DNA of 59,866 bases, from positions 1 through 59,866 of the forward strand of contig NZ_BJDJ01000016.1 in NCBI RefSeq assembly GCF_005405085.1. The letters are read 5' to 3'. Positions 9,035 to 18,024 of the stretch are shown here, in pieces. The first letter of the stretch is position 1. Every line of letters starts with the position of its first letter. Origin of the DNA: Lactiplantibacillus daowaiensis. Its GTDB lineage: Bacteria; Bacillota; Bacilli; Lactobacillales; Lactobacillaceae. A model generated the notes under the pieces. The model had not been told where the DNA came from. It ran no database searches and was given only the letters and a program-made list of their open reading frames with translations. Made by a program: the position numbers and the translations under genes.

Positions 9035-10447
9035 ATGCCAGATAACAACCCAACTTTGACACCTAAAGCGGGTTTGATCGTCCCAACGGTCGCGGCTTTA
9101 TCAGCAACTGAACAGGCTATTTTAGCCGAACTGTATTTACCGTTGACAGGTGCACTGGCTTATAGCTTATATGCAGCCTTACGTAGCCTACAACGGGAAC
9201 CGGGCGATTTAAGCCGGCGTCGTAGTCATGCCGAATTACTGGGCATTTTAAATGTGGATTTACCGACCGTTGTGACGGCGCGCCAAAAGTTAGAGGCAAC
9301 CGGATTATTACGGACTTATTATCAACAAGACCAAATCGGTGAGTTGTACTTATATCAACTCCAAGCGCCGATGACGGCCAAACAATTTTTTGATGATGAC
9401 TTACTGAGTGTCTTGTTACTGGATACCGTTGGTGAGACCCGTTATCAACAACTAGCAGCTGACTTTACACCAACAACGGTTGACTTGAGTCAGGCGACTG
9501 AAGTGACCGCCGACTTGTTAAGTGTCTTTCATGTCGATAGTCAAAAGGTGACGCATACCCCGACTGAAATTCAACAAGTCCGCCAGCAATTACCTGAGTC
9601 GGCAACGCGTGCTGCGGCACCAGCTTTAGCGACCACGAATTTCGATTGGCAAGTCTTGGGGCAGATCTTACAACAAAACTATGTTGATTTGGATCAAGTT
9701 CAAGCGTCACGGCAACTTATCGTGACGGAGAGTCGGGTCTACGGTATCAGTGAAGTCGAAATGGGTAAGTTGATCAGTGAAGTGGCTAGTTTAACGACTG
9801 GTAAGTTTGATGCCAATCAATTGAAGTTAGCCATTGCGCGTCGGTATCAGCGTCCAAGTACGCCCGCACCGGTTGCAACCCCGGCAGCTGCTTCAGCGGC
9901 GGCTACAGCTACCTCGCAAAGCCCGGCAACTGAATTGACGGCGGCCGAACAACAATTGGTCGCAGTTGCCAAGCAAACGTCGCCGTATGACTTTATTGAA
10001 GCGTTAAAGAAAGAAAAACACGGTTTTGTGACGAGTGGTGAGAATCGCTTAGTCCATGACTTAGTTGGTCGTGGGGTACTTTCAAATGCCGTTATTAATA
10101 TGATTATTTACTATTTACTACAAAATCGTGAACTAACAACACTGAATAAAAATTTGTTAGAGACGATGGCCAATGATTGGCAACAACATCAAATTGCAAC
10201 ACCAGAAGCGGCTTTAGTTTACTTAAAACAACGCCAGCAACCTAAACCAGCCTCGAAGCGGCGGAATCAACGATCGAATGGTCGGCCGACGCGTAAAGAA
10301 GTGGTGCCGGGTTGGGCAAAGAAGTCCGCGACTAGTGCTGCGACAACTAAGGGTAGTGAGCCTAGTCAAGCAATGACTGACGCTGATCGGCAGAAGTTAG
10401 CGGCACGTATTGCAAACTTAGGCTCAAACGCCGATAAGGAGGGTTAG
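9035..10447 (+). CDS. dnaB: Replication initiation and membrane attachment protein DnaB (helicase loader)
   Basis: A 470-aa homologue of Firmicutes DnaB, which works with DnaD and DnaI to load the replicative helicase at oriC; it is not the E. coli DnaB helicase. The N-terminal winged-helix region (about 1-120) is followed by DnaD-like helical parts. An Ala/Thr/Pro-rich linker lies at about residues 272-300, then a second DnaD-like domain with DFIEALKKEKHG and NMIIYYLL. A basic Lys/Arg tail follows. Spacing to nrdR is 12 bases and to dnaI 3 bases, so the three genes form one operon. Confidence 0.9.
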   Translation: MPDNNPTLTPKAGLIVPTVAALSATEQAILAELYLPLTGALAYSLYAALRSLQREPGDLSRRRSHAELLGILNVDLPTVVTARQKLEATGLLRTYYQQDQIGELYLYQLQAPMTAKQFFDDDLLSVLLLDTVGETRYQQLAADFTPTTVDLSQATEVTADLLSVFHVDSQKVTHTPTEIQQVRQQLPESATRAAAPALATTNFDWQVLGQILQQNYVDLDQVQASRQLIVTESRVYGISEVEMGKLISEVASLTTGKFDANQLKLAIARRYQRPSTPAPVATPAAASAAATATSQSPATELTAAEQQLVAVAKQTSPYDFIEALKKEKHGFVTSGENRLVHDLVGRGVLSNAVINMIIYYLLQNRELTTLNKNLLETMANDWQQHQIATPEAALVYLKQRQQPKPASKRRNQRSNGRPTRKEVVPGWAKKSATSAATTKGSEPSQAMTDADRQKLAARIANLGSNADKEG

Positions 10448-10450
10448 CCG

Positions 10451-11386
10451 ATGGAAAATATTTCGGAAACGTTAAAAACATTGATGAATCGTCGGAACTT
10501 AAATCAACGGTATCAAGATTTAATGACCGCCGTTTATCAAGATCCGGATGTTCGGGATTTTTTGGCGGCCCATCAAACAGAACTTTCAAGTGACGCTTTA
10601 GAGCGAAGCGCAACGAAACTTTATGAATTTTGCGAAGAAAAACGTAAACTGGCGCGTCATGAACCGACGCAAGCACCAGGCTATCAGCCTGAACTTGTTA
10701 TGAGCAATCATCTGATCGATATTGCTTATCAACCAACGCCCCAATTGCAAGAAGCCCAAGCAGAACGGGCGCTTAAGCAACGGGTGCGGTCGATTAGTAT
10801 GCCCAAGAATATTCAAGAAGCCAGCCTGAAAACGTATGATCAAGATGGGGACCGGGCCACAGCTTTGATGTCGGCCTTAGATTTCATTGACGCCTACACG
10901 CAGTCGCCTAAACGGTTCCATCGCGGGCTATATTTGTATGGGTCGTTTGGGGTTGGCAAGACTTATTTGCTGGGTGCGATGGCTAACGAACTGGCCACGC
11001 GCGGCTTTCAAACGACATTGATTCATTTTCCAAGCTTTGCAGTCGAGATGAAGCGCTCGATTGGTAACAACACGTCTGGTGATAAAGTTGATGCGATTAA
11101 GCGCGCGCCAATCTTAATGATTGATGATATTGGTGCCGATGCGTCGTCAACGTGGATTCGCGATGATGTGTTAGGGGTTATTTTGGAATACCGCATGCAA
11201 GAAGAATTGCCAACTTGCTTTTCATCGAACTTCGCAATGCAAGAATTGCAAGATGGCTATTTAACGATTTCGCAAAAGGGTGATGAAGAACCAGTCAAAG
11301 CCCAACGAATCATGCAACGCGTACGATTTTTAGCCACTGAAATTGAAATGGTTGGCCGCAATCGGCGGTTAAATCCAACTGATTAA
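10451..11386 (+). CDS. dnaI: Primosomal protein DnaI (helicase loader ATPase)
   Basis: AAA+ ATPase that delivers the replicative helicase together with DnaB. Walker A GSFGVGKTYL (about residues 163-172), Walker B ILMIDDIGAD (about 222-231), and sensor region TCFSSNF. At 311 aa it has the normal length. The N-terminal domain, which in B. subtilis DnaI carries a cysteine zinc site, has only one cysteine here (FCEEKRKL), so the zinc ribbon appears degenerate. Directly follows dnaB and ends at a terminator. Confidence 0.93.
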   Translation: MENISETLKTLMNRRNLNQRYQDLMTAVYQDPDVRDFLAAHQTELSSDALERSATKLYEFCEEKRKLARHEPTQAPGYQPELVMSNHLIDIAYQPTPQLQEAQAERALKQRVRSISMPKNIQEASLKTYDQDGDRATALMSALDFIDAYTQSPKRFHRGLYLYGSFGVGKTYLLGAMANELATRGFQTTLIHFPSFAVEMKRSIGNNTSGDKVDAIKRAPILMIDDIGADASSTWIRDDVLGVILEYRMQEELPTCFSSNFAMQELQDGYLTISQKGDEEPVKAQRIMQRVRFLATEIEMVGRNRRLNPTD

Positions 11387-11392
11387 CTAACG

Positions 11393-11424
11393 AAGCGCAG
11401 ACGTTTAGTCGTCGCGCTTTTTTT
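11393..11424 (+). terminator. Intrinsic terminator after dnaI
   Basis: AAGCGC-A-GACG pairs with CGTC-GCGCTT (one bulge) followed by a run of T. Confidence 0.85.
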
Positions 11425-11442
11425 ATGCCGACTTAAATTTAA

Positions 11443-11470
11443 TTGACTTTTGAAACAAAAGTGGTTTAAT
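11443..11470 (+). promoter_or_regulatory. Promoter of the thrS T-box transcript
   Basis: TTGACT and TTTAAT separated by 16 bases, immediately upstream of the T-box. Confidence 0.6.
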
Positions 11471-11474
11471 TGAA

Positions 11475-11707
11475 AACAGATACGAAAGACACGCTCAATT
11501 AATCATGGCTCGCAGAGATCAAAACATTAGCTGGAAGTTTTGGACCGGATTTTTGGAGATACCACTTTCGTAGTAATGCTCAATTGAGCCGGAACGCGTC
11601 CGTTATTAGCGCTAATGAGTCAGTGACTTTAAGTTACTGAAAAATCGGGTGGAACCACGTCAATCACGTCCCTATTACTAGCTATGGCTAGTAGTGGGGA
11701 CTTTTTT
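11475..11707 (+). promoter_or_regulatory. T-box riboswitch controlling thrS (threonine)
   Basis: A leader of about 230 bases ending in the T-box antiterminator sequence GGGTGGAACCACG (11647-11659) and a long terminator, GTCCCTATTACTAGC pairing with GCTAGTAGTGGGGAC and a T run (11668-11707). The specifier region reads GAGATACCACTTTCG, placing an ACC threonine codon near 11562-11564. Uncharged tRNA-Thr should stabilise the antiterminator and switch thrS on. The T-box core ends ACCACG rather than the common ACCGCG of the pheS element in this window. Confidence 0.9.
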
Positions 11708-11768
11708 GTCGTCCCGGCGCAGGTTCGTTTTGGTGAGTGGGTAAATTTTGAAGGAGTGTGTCTATTTT

Positions 11769-13733
11769 ATGGCAAGTATTAAGGTTAAATTTCCAGATGG
11801 CGCGGAAAAGCAATTCGATGCCGGCGTTACGACGGAAGACATTGCAAAATCAATCAGTCCCTCATTGGCTAAACGGTCAGTGGCTGGGAAGTTCAACGGT
11901 CAAGTCGTTGATTATCGCCAACCATTAACCACGGATGGTGCCATTGAAATTGTTGCGGCCGATAGTGATGAAGGTTTAGCAGTTTTACGTCAAACTGCTG
12001 CACAAATCTTAGCTAACGCGGTTAAGCAATTATTCCCAAATGTTCATTTTGGGAGTGGCGAAGGTAACGAAAATGGCTTCTTCTTTGATACCGACAATCC
12101 GGACGAAGATGGCAAACAAGTAAGTGAAGATGACTTGGAAGCAATCAGTATCAAGATGCAAGCCATCATCAAAGAAAACTTACCAATCGTGCGTGAAGTC
12201 TTATCAAAAGACGATGCATTAGCTTTAGTTGGTGACAATCCTTACCAACAAGACTTAGTTAACGAACGGGCTGCTGAAAATGACGGTCAAGTCGTTGTTT
12301 ACAAGCAAGGCGACTTCGTTGATTTATCAGATGGTGCCCAATTAGCTTCAACTGGTAAAGTCAAAGTCTTCAAGTTATTGTCAGTTGCCGGTGCTTACTG
12401 GCAAGGTAAATCCAGCAACCCAATGTTGCAACGGATTTACGGGACAGCTTTCTTGAAGCAAAAGGACTTAGATGCTGACTTGAAGCGGCGTCAAGAAGCC
12501 CGTGAACGCGACCACCGGGTTATCGGGAACGAACTTGATTTGTTCTTTGTTGATCCTAAGGTTGGGAACGGCTTACCTTACTGGATGCCAAACGGTGCGA
12601 CGATCCGTCGTCAAATCGAACGTTATATCATTGATAAAGAAGTGGCCAATGGTTACCAACACGTTTACACCCCAGTTTTAGCTAACTTGGATGTTTACAA
12701 GCAATCTGGTCACTGGGATCACTACCGTGAAGATATGTTCCCACCAATGGACATGGGTGACGGCGAACAATTGGAATTACGGCCAATGAACTGCCCATCA
12801 CATATCCAAATCTACAACCACCATATTCGCTCATACCGTGAATTACCATTACGGATTGCTGAACTTGGGATGATGCACCGTTATGAAAAATCTGGTGCCT
12901 TAACTGGGTTGTCACGGGTTCGTGAAATGACCTTAAACGATGGTCATACTTTCGTTGCCATGGATCAAATCGAAGAAGAATTCAAGAAGATCTTGGCCTT
13001 GATGGTTCAAGTTTATGAAGACTTCGATATTTCTGATTACCGGTTCCGCTTAAGCTACCGTGATCCTGAAAACAAAGAAAAGTACTTCGATGACGACGCA
13101 ATGTGGGAACGGAGCCAAAAGATGTTGAAGTCAGCCATGGATGACATGGGCTTGGATTACTTCGAAGCTGAAGGGGAAGCTGCTTTCTACGGTCCTAAGT
13201 TGGACGTTCAAACTAAGACGGCCCTCGGTGGTGAAGAAACCTTGTCAACCATCCAATTAGACTTCTTATTACCAGAACGCTTCGACTTGAAGTACGTTGG
13301 TTCTGATGGTGAAGAACATCGTCCAGTGATGATTCACCGTGGTTTAGTTTCAACGATGGAACGTTTCGTGGCTTACTTGACTGAAATCTATAAGGGTGCC
13401 TTCCCAACTTGGTTAGCACCTAAGCAAGTAACAATCATCCCAGTTAACAACGGTGCTCATGGCGATTATGCTGAAAATGTCCGTCGTCGTTTAGCTGAAG
13501 CTGGCATTCGGGTTAGCGTTGATGACCGTAACGAAAAGATGGGTTACAAGATTCGTGAATCACAAACGAAGAAGATTCCATACTTGTTAGTTGTCGGTGA
13601 CCAAGAAGTTTCGACCGGGAATGTTTCGGTTCGGAAGTATGGTGAAGAACGGACGGAATCAGAACCAATCGATATGTTCATTGGTGCGATTACCCAAGAA
13701 GTTCGCAGCTACAGTCGTGGCGCCAGCAAATAA
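11769..13733 (+). CDS. thrS: Threonyl-tRNA synthetase
   Basis: Class II synthetase charging tRNA-Thr, 654 aa. Domains in order: TGS (about 1-62), editing domain (about 65-230), catalytic core (about 240-540) with motif 2 [14 protein letters not shown] and motif 3-type [15 protein letters not shown], and an anticodon-binding domain (about 540-654). The frame opens at a TTG at 11748, but ATG 11769 behind AAGGAG gives the typical start [11 protein letters not shown]. Controlled by the T-box immediately upstream. The -35 of the infC promoter begins three bases after the stop codon. Confidence 0.97.
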   Translation: MASIKVKFPDGAEKQFDAGVTTEDIAKSISPSLAKRSVAGKFNGQVVDYRQPLTTDGAIEIVAADSDEGLAVLRQTAAQILANAVKQLFPNVHFGSGEGNENGFFFDTDNPDEDGKQVSEDDLEAISIKMQAIIKENLPIVREVLSKDDALALVGDNPYQQDLVNERAAENDGQVVVYKQGDFVDLSDGAQLASTGKVKVFKLLSVAGAYWQGKSSNPMLQRIYGTAFLKQKDLDADLKRRQEARERDHRVIGNELDLFFVDPKVGNGLPYWMPNGATIRRQIERYIIDKEVANGYQHVYTPVLANLDVYKQSGHWDHYREDMFPPMDMGDGEQLELRPMNCPSHIQIYNHHIRSYRELPLRIAELGMMHRYEKSGALTGLSRVREMTLNDGHTFVAMDQIEEEFKKILALMVQVYEDFDISDYRFRLSYRDPENKEKYFDDDAMWERSQKMLKSAMDDMGLDYFEAEGEAAFYGPKLDVQTKTALGGEETLSTIQLDFLLPERFDLKYVGSDGEEHRPVMIHRGLVSTMERFVAYLTEIYKGAFPTWLAPKQVTIIPVNNGAHGDYAENVRRRLAEAGIRVSVDDRNEKMGYKIRESQTKKIPYLLVVGDQEVSTGNVSVRKYGEERTESEPIDMFIGAITQEVRSYSRGASK

Positions 13734-13736
13734 GTG

Positions 13737-13765
13737 TTGACACAATTTTTCGATTCTGGTATTAT
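13737..13765 (+). promoter_or_regulatory. Promoter of the infC-rpmI-rplT operon
   Basis: Perfect TTGACA -35, 17-base spacer, TATTAT -10. It starts immediately after the thrS stop codon. Confidence 0.9.
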
Positions 13766-13771
13766 ATTGGA

Positions 13772-13893
13772 GTTGAGAAAAAAAGCAGAAGCACCCGCTT
13801 CTCGCCTTGGTAACCTGAGTTATCGGGCAGATGAACGATGAATTGATTCCCATTAACGGGGTTGAGCGGGCGTTTTATGCGCCCGCTCTTTTT
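13772..13893 (+). promoter_or_regulatory. infC leader attenuator (probable L20-type leader)
   Basis: The leader ends in a strong terminator, GAGCGGGCG pairing with CGCCCGCTC and a T run (13864-13893), before the infC ribosome binding site. An upstream CCCGCTTCTCGCC segment (about 13794-13806) could compete for the terminator stem. Gene content and position match the Firmicutes L20 leader, in which ribosomal protein L20 binds the leader and promotes termination. Class assignment is from context, not from a model match. Confidence 0.65.
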
Positions 13894-13928
13894 GTGGATT
13901 TCTCGAAATTTTACGGAGGTGAATTACC

Positions 13929-14444
13929 ATAGCTAAGGATTCAATGGTTAATGACGGCATCCGTGCTCGCGAAGTACGTTTGATTGCCAGTGATGGTGAA
14001 CAATTAGGTGTCAAGTCACGACAAGAAGCAATGCAGATTGCTGAAGATGCAAGCTTAGACCTTGTTTTAGTTGCACCGAAAGCGAAGCCACCCGTAGCCA
14101 GAATTATGGATTATGGGAAGTATCGTTTCGAGCAACAAAAGAAACAACGGGAAGCTCGTAAGAAGCAAAAAGTTGTTAGCATCAAAGAAGTGCGCTTGAG
14201 TCCCGCAATTGACACCAATGACTTTAACACGAAGCTGAAACATGCTGAAAAGTTCTTGTCAAAAGGTGACAAAGTTCGGGTTTCCATTCGTTTCAAGGGC
14301 CGTGCCATTACCCATAAGGATATTGGTCGCGAAGTCTTGAATCGTATGATTGAAGCCACTAAAGAATATGCGACCGTTGAAGCTTATCCTAAGATGGATG
14401 GGCGCAGCATGTTCTTGGTGTTAGCACCAAAAACTGATAAGTAA
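13929..14444 (+). CDS. infC: Translation initiation factor IF-3, AUA start
   Basis: IF-3 binds the 30S subunit, prevents subunit joining and proofreads start codon choice. The 171-aa protein has the N domain ([14 protein letters not shown]), a lysine-rich linker helix and the C domain ([14 protein letters not shown]). A ribosome binding site GGAGGTGA (13915-13922) points to ATA at 13929, six bases away. Reading from there gives (M)[11 protein letters not shown], aligned with MSKDLMVNEGIR of Bacillus IF-3, whose gene starts with ATT. The first ATG (13944) is 21 bases from the ribosome binding site and would drop conserved residues. A near-cognate start is the known basis of IF-3 autoregulation. 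Confidence 0.93.
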   Translation: MAKDSMVNDGIRAREVRLIASDGEQLGVKSRQEAMQIAEDASLDLVLVAPKAKPPVARIMDYGKYRFEQQKKQREARKKQKVVSIKEVRLSPAIDTNDFNTKLKHAEKFLSKGDKVRVSIRFKGRAITHKDIGREVLNRMIEATKEYATVEAYPKMDGRSMFLVLAPKTDK

Positions 14445-14465
14445 TTTCTAGGAGGATTATTGATT

Positions 14466-14660
14466 ATGCCAAAACAAAAGACAAACCGCGCTGCAGCTAA
14501 GCGTTTCAAAGTTACCGGTAAAGGTAAGATTAAGAGCGCCAACGCTTTCACAAGTCATCGTTTCCATGGTAAGACTAAGAAACAACGTCGCCAATTACGT
14601 GGTACGGCTGTGATCGAAAAGCCAATGGTCAAAACATATCACAAGTTATTACAAAAATAA
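14466..14660 (+). CDS. rpmI: 50S ribosomal protein L35
   Basis: 64 aa, very basic, with the typical start [18 protein letters not shown] and the [16 protein letters not shown] segment. ATG 14466 follows AGGAGG (14451-14456); an in-frame TTG at 14460 is ignored. Second gene of the infC operon, 35 bases before rplT. Confidence 0.97.
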   Translation: MPKQKTNRAAAKRFKVTGKGKIKSANAFTSHRFHGKTKKQRRQLRGTAVIEKPMVKTYHKLLQK

Positions 14661-14695
14661 TTAACACGTTTTAGTTAAATCTAGGAGGAAATAAG

Positions 14696-15055
14696 ATGGC
14701 TCGAGTAAAAGGTGGAACTGTAACACGCAAGCGTCGTAAACGCATTTTAAAATTAGCTAAAGGTTACCGTGGTGCTAAGCATATCCAATTTAAGGTTGCT
14801 AAGGACCAAGTAATGAAGTCATACGAATACGCATTCCGCGATCGTAAGAAGCGTAAGAGTGACTTCCGTCGTCTTTGGATTGCCCGGATCAACGCGGCAG
14901 CTCGTTTGAATGACATGAGCTACAGCAAGTTGATGCATGGTTTGAAGCTTGCTAACATCGATATGAACCGTAAGATGTTGGCTGACTTAGCTGTTAACGA
15001 TGCTGACGCATTCAAGGCTTTAGTTGAAGAAGCTAAGAAAGCTCTTGCAGCTTAA
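14696..15055 (+). CDS. rplT: 50S ribosomal protein L20
   Basis: 119 aa, basic N-terminal extension ([19 protein letters not shown]) and the [13 protein letters not shown] segment that binds 23S rRNA. L20 is needed for early 50S assembly and is the likely feedback regulator of its own operon through the infC leader. Preceded by AGGAGG and followed by a terminator. Confidence 0.97.
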   Translation: MARVKGGTVTRKRRKRILKLAKGYRGAKHIQFKVAKDQVMKSYEYAFRDRKKRKSDFRRLWIARINAAARLNDMSYSKLMHGLKLANIDMNRKMLADLAVNDADAFKALVEEAKKALAA

Positions 15056-15091
15056 TTAAAAAATCCAAGCCATAAACGGTCAGGTTGAGAA

Positions 15092-15125
15092 GGGATGCCA
15101 TCATTTGGGTGGTGTCTCTTTTTAT
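15092..15125 (+). terminator. Terminator after rplT
   Basis: GGGATGCCATC pairs with GGTGGTGTCTC (several G-T pairs) followed by TTTTTA. Confidence 0.75.
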
Positions 15126-15137
15126 TTTTGCTCGGCT

Positions 15138-15281
15138 TTACGGGGGAATTGCCGCCTCCGGTTGGCAGTAATTCCAGCTGCCACGGGACCAATCAAAGCC
15201 ATAACGATGGACATATTGGTCTAACTCGTGAGATCTTAGGTGTAAATACCGGCACAACCGAGCAAAATCATAAATATCCAT
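15138..15281 (-). CDS. Candidate 47-residue protein, reverse strand (uncertain)
   Basis: In the 334-base gap between rplT and yqeG the reverse strand holds an ATG-to-TAA ORF of 47 codons beginning MDIYDFARLCRYLHL and containing HRYGFDWSRGSWNY. It is rich in aromatic residues and has protein-like composition. There is no convincing ribosome binding site upstream of the ATG, and I do not recognise the sequence. Could be a remnant or chance. The rest of the gap holds only the yqeG upstream region, where TATGAT near 15319-15324 may be a -10 box without a clear -35. Confidence 0.25.
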   Translation of the reverse strand: MDIYDFARLCRYLHLRSHELDQYVHRYGFDWSRGSWNYCQPEAAIPP

Positions 15282-15389
15282 CAAAGGATTAATCAAACAA
15301 TATCAACGATTACATGTAGTATGATAAAATAGGTCAGTGAGGTCCCGGCCGAACACCTAATAACGAAAACAGAAGCGAAGGGGAAAACC

Positions 15390-15917
15390 ATGATTAAGCA
15401 ATTTAAACCAACTTGGATGATCGATGCAATCTATAACATTACACCCGCGCAATTGCGCGCAAAGGGCATTAAGGCGGTCTTTACCGATCTTGATAATACG
15501 TTGATTGCTTGGGATAATCCCGATGGCACCCCGGAACTGAAAAAATGGTTACACGCGTTGCAAGATGCTGGTATTCCAGTGGTGGTCGTGTCCAACAATT
15601 CCCATGATCGGGTGGCAAAAGCACTTAAGGCGCTTGACTTGCCGTTTGTTTCACGGGCCTTAAAGCCATTACCAACTGGAATTCATAAAGCCCGCCATCA
15701 ACTTGGCTTACGTCAAAGTGAAGTTGTGATGGTCGGGGACCAATATATTACGGATATGTGGGCATCACGAATGGCGGGGGTCGCTAGTATTTTAGTTCGT
15801 CCCTTAGTCGAAACGGATGCGTGGAATACCCGGATCAATCGTTTCTTTGAACGGTTTATTAAGATGTGTTTAGCACATCGTTATCCAACAATGCATTTTC
15901 AAAAGGAGCTTAAATAA
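15390..15917 (+). CDS. yqeG: HAD-superfamily phosphatase YqeG (IIIA type)
   Basis: 175 aa. HAD motif I is DLDNTLIAWD (about residues 33-42), motif II VVSNNSHDR, and motif III/IV VMVGDQYITDMWASRMAG. The substrate of this family is not established; it belongs to the mitochondrial PGP phosphatase Gep4-like group, so a phosphatidylglycerophosphate phosphatase role is possible. First gene of a tightly packed operon: yqeH follows with no gap. RBS GAAGGGGAAA precedes ATG 15390. Confidence 0.88.
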   Translation: MIKQFKPTWMIDAIYNITPAQLRAKGIKAVFTDLDNTLIAWDNPDGTPELKKWLHALQDAGIPVVVVSNNSHDRVAKALKALDLPFVSRALKPLPTGIHKARHQLGLRQSEVVMVGDQYITDMWASRMAGVASILVRPLVETDAWNTRINRFFERFIKMCLAHRYPTMHFQKELK

Positions 15918-17051
15918 GTGAGCGAAGCACAAGAAACTTTATATTGTATCGGTTGTGGGGCAGCCATTCAAACGACTGACCCGAAAGCTGCAGGGTACAC
16001 CCCTGCATCAGCTTTAAAGAAATCATTAGAATCCGATACGCAAGACTTATATTGCCAACGTTGTTTCCGGTTGCGGCATTATAACGAAATCGTGCCAGTT
16101 GGGTTAACTGACGATGATTTCCGGCATTTATTAGCCACGATTCGAGAAGCCAACGCGTTGGTCGTCTATGTGGTCGATATCTTTGATTTAAACGGGAGTA
16201 TTATTCCTGGGTTACAACGGTTTGTCGGGGATAATCCCGTCTTGCTCGTTGGGAACAAAGAAGATGTCTTGCCACGTCAATTACGCCGGACGAAACTTCG
16301 TGAATGGATGAATCAACAAGTCCGATCACAAGGCATTAAACCCGTTGATGTCGCTTTAACGAGTGCCAAACGTGGTCATGCGATTGATGATTTATTAGCT
16401 TTAATTGAAAAGTATCGTCGCGGTCGCGATGTGTACGTTGTTGGGGTCACTAATGTCGGTAAATCAACCTTAATTAACCGGATCATTGCGAACAATACTG
16501 GTTTGAAAGACTTGATTACCACATCACGATTCCCAGGAACGACCTTAGATAAAATTGAAATTCCATTGGATGATGGCCATAAGATGGTTGACACCCCAGG
16601 GATTATTCATCCAGAACAAATGGCGCATGTCTTAAGTGGCGATGACTTGAAATTAGTCTCACCACAAAAAGAAATCCGGCCAAAAAATTATCAATTAGGC
16701 AATGGTCAAACCTTGTTCTTAGGTGGCGTTGCCCGGTTAGATATTATTGATACGTTGAAGCCAGCCGGCGTGGTTTATGTCGACAATAACTTACCGTTAC
16801 ATCGGACTAAAACCGACAATGCGGACAACTTTTATACGAAGCATGTTGGCGAATTGATCACGCCACCAACCGGGGATGCCGTTAAAGACTTCCCACCATT
16901 GGTGCGGCATGAATTCAAGACCACGACGACTAGTGACGTGGTCTTTGAAGGCCTTGGTTGGGTAACGGTGCCCGCTGATACCCGGGTCGCTGGTTGGGCA
17001 CCAAAAGGGGTCGACGTGTTAACGCGCCCAGCAATGATTAACAAGCAATAG
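15918..17051 (+). CDS. yqeH: Ribosome biogenesis GTPase YqeH
   Basis: 377-aa circularly permuted GTPase needed for 30S assembly in Firmicutes. The N-terminal zinc finger is CIGC (about residues 10-13) and CQRC. The G motifs run in permuted order: G4 NKED, G5 SAKRGH, G1 GVTNVGKST, then G3 DTPGI. The C-terminal treble-clef-like region follows. The start is GTG, directly abutting the yqeG stop, with AAGGAG inside the end of yqeG as ribosome binding site, so the two are translationally coupled. Confidence 0.95.
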   Translation: MSEAQETLYCIGCGAAIQTTDPKAAGYTPASALKKSLESDTQDLYCQRCFRLRHYNEIVPVGLTDDDFRHLLATIREANALVVYVVDIFDLNGSIIPGLQRFVGDNPVLLVGNKEDVLPRQLRRTKLREWMNQQVRSQGIKPVDVALTSAKRGHAIDDLLALIEKYRRGRDVYVVGVTNVGKSTLINRIIANNTGLKDLITTSRFPGTTLDKIEIPLDDGHKMVDTPGIIHPEQMAHVLSGDDLKLVSPQKEIRPKNYQLGNGQTLFLGGVARLDIIDTLKPAGVVYVDNNLPLHRTKTDNADNFYTKHVGELITPPTGDAVKDFPPLVRHEFKTTTTSDVVFEGLGWVTVPADTRVAGWAPKGVDVLTRPAMINKQ

Positions 17052-17060
17052 GAGAATTTA

Positions 17061-17375
17061 ATGGAAAACTTACGTGGAAAACAAAAACGTTATTTAAGAA
17101 GTCAAGCCCATCACTTACGGCCAGTGTTTGCGGTCGGTAAGAATGGTTTATCTGAAGAATGGCTCGGTCAATTAGTTAGTGCTTTAGACAAGCGCGAATT
17201 AATCAAAGTGAACATTTTACAGAATGCAGATGTGACGACTGATGAAGTGAAAGCTGCGATCGAAGCCAATACGCCAATTACGATTGTGCAAACGATTGGC
17301 CGCGTGTTGGTCTTATACATGCCAGCTAGTCATGCCGAAGACCAAAAGCTGTCATTGGCAGTCGATAAGATCTAG
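17061..17375 (+). CDS. yhbY: Ribosome assembly RNA-binding protein YhbY (CRM domain)
   Basis: 104 aa, one CRM (KH-like) RNA-binding domain: LRGKQKRYLRSQAHHLRPVFAVGKNG at the N-terminus, then the GLSEEWLGQL helix and the ELIKVNIL strand. The family associates with pre-50S particles. It lies between yqeH and nadD, the invariant Firmicutes order. Confidence 0.93.
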   Translation: MENLRGKQKRYLRSQAHHLRPVFAVGKNGLSEEWLGQLVSALDKRELIKVNILQNADVTTDEVKAAIEANTPITIVQTIGRVLVLYMPASHAEDQKLSLAVDKI

Positions 17376-17388
17376 GGAGGAATCAGGT

Positions 17389-18024
17389 TTGAAGACGGTT
17401 AGTCAAACAGCGACGAAAGTGGTAGCTGAAATGGTGACCGATATCCCGCACAAACGGGTCGGTATTTTAGGTGGTACTTTTAATCCACCGCATTTAGGTC
17501 ATTTGATTATGGCGCAACAAGTTGGTGATCAACTTGGGTTAGATGAAGTGCGGTTTATGCCAGATGCACAACCGCCGCATGTGGATGAAAAAAAGACGAT
17601 TGCGGCCGTCGACCGAAAAAACATGGTCGAACGGGCCATCGCTGATAACCCGTTATTCAAATTAGAAACTGCCGAGCTCAAACGCGGCGGTAAAAGTTAT
17701 ACGTATGATACAATAAAAGCCCTCAAGGCCCAGCATCCTGAAGTGCAATATTACTTCATTATTGGTGGCGACATGGTCGACTATTTACACACGTGGTATC
17801 GCATCGATGACCTCGTTAAATTAGTGACTTTTGTTGGCATCAAACGGACTGGTTACCCAACGACTAGCCAATATCCGGTGATGTGGGTCGATGCGCCGTT
17901 AGTTGATATTAGTTCGACGCAGATTCGGCAGAAGATCAGCCGTGGTCACACGGTTCGTTACTTAGTGCCGGCAGCCGTTGAAGACTATATTAAGGAGCAT
18001 CAGTTATATGAGCCAACCAATTGA
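17389..18024 (+). CDS. nadD: Nicotinate-nucleotide adenylyltransferase
   Basis: Makes nicotinate adenine dinucleotide from NaMN and ATP in NAD synthesis. 211 aa, with the nucleotidyltransferase HxGH motif in GILGGTFNPPHLGHL and the C-terminal ISSTQIRQKISRG motif. The best start is TTG 17389, eight bases after GGAGG (17376-17380); no ATG lies nearer, and one at 17431 would lack a ribosome binding site. The frame is open upstream inside yhbY, but that extension overlaps a real gene. Confidence 0.94.
   Translation: MKTVSQTATKVVAEMVTDIPHKRVGILGGTFNPPHLGHLIMAQQVGDQLGLDEVRFMPDAQPPHVDEKKTIAAVDRKNMVERAIADNPLFKLETAELKRGGKSYTYDTIKALKAQHPEVQYYFIIGGDMVDYLHTWYRIDDLVKLVTFVGIKRTGYPTTSQYPVMWVDAPLVDISSTQIRQKISRGHTVRYLVPAAVEDYIKEHQLYEPTN

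Noticed and set aside
15095..15292. Forward ORF of 65 codons after rplT
   Set aside because: It starts inside the rplT terminator hairpin, has no ribosome binding site and a composition unlike neighbouring proteins.
17284..17388. Upstream extension of nadD into yhbY
   Set aside because: It overlaps yhbY by 92 bases; TTG 17389 has the ribosome binding site.
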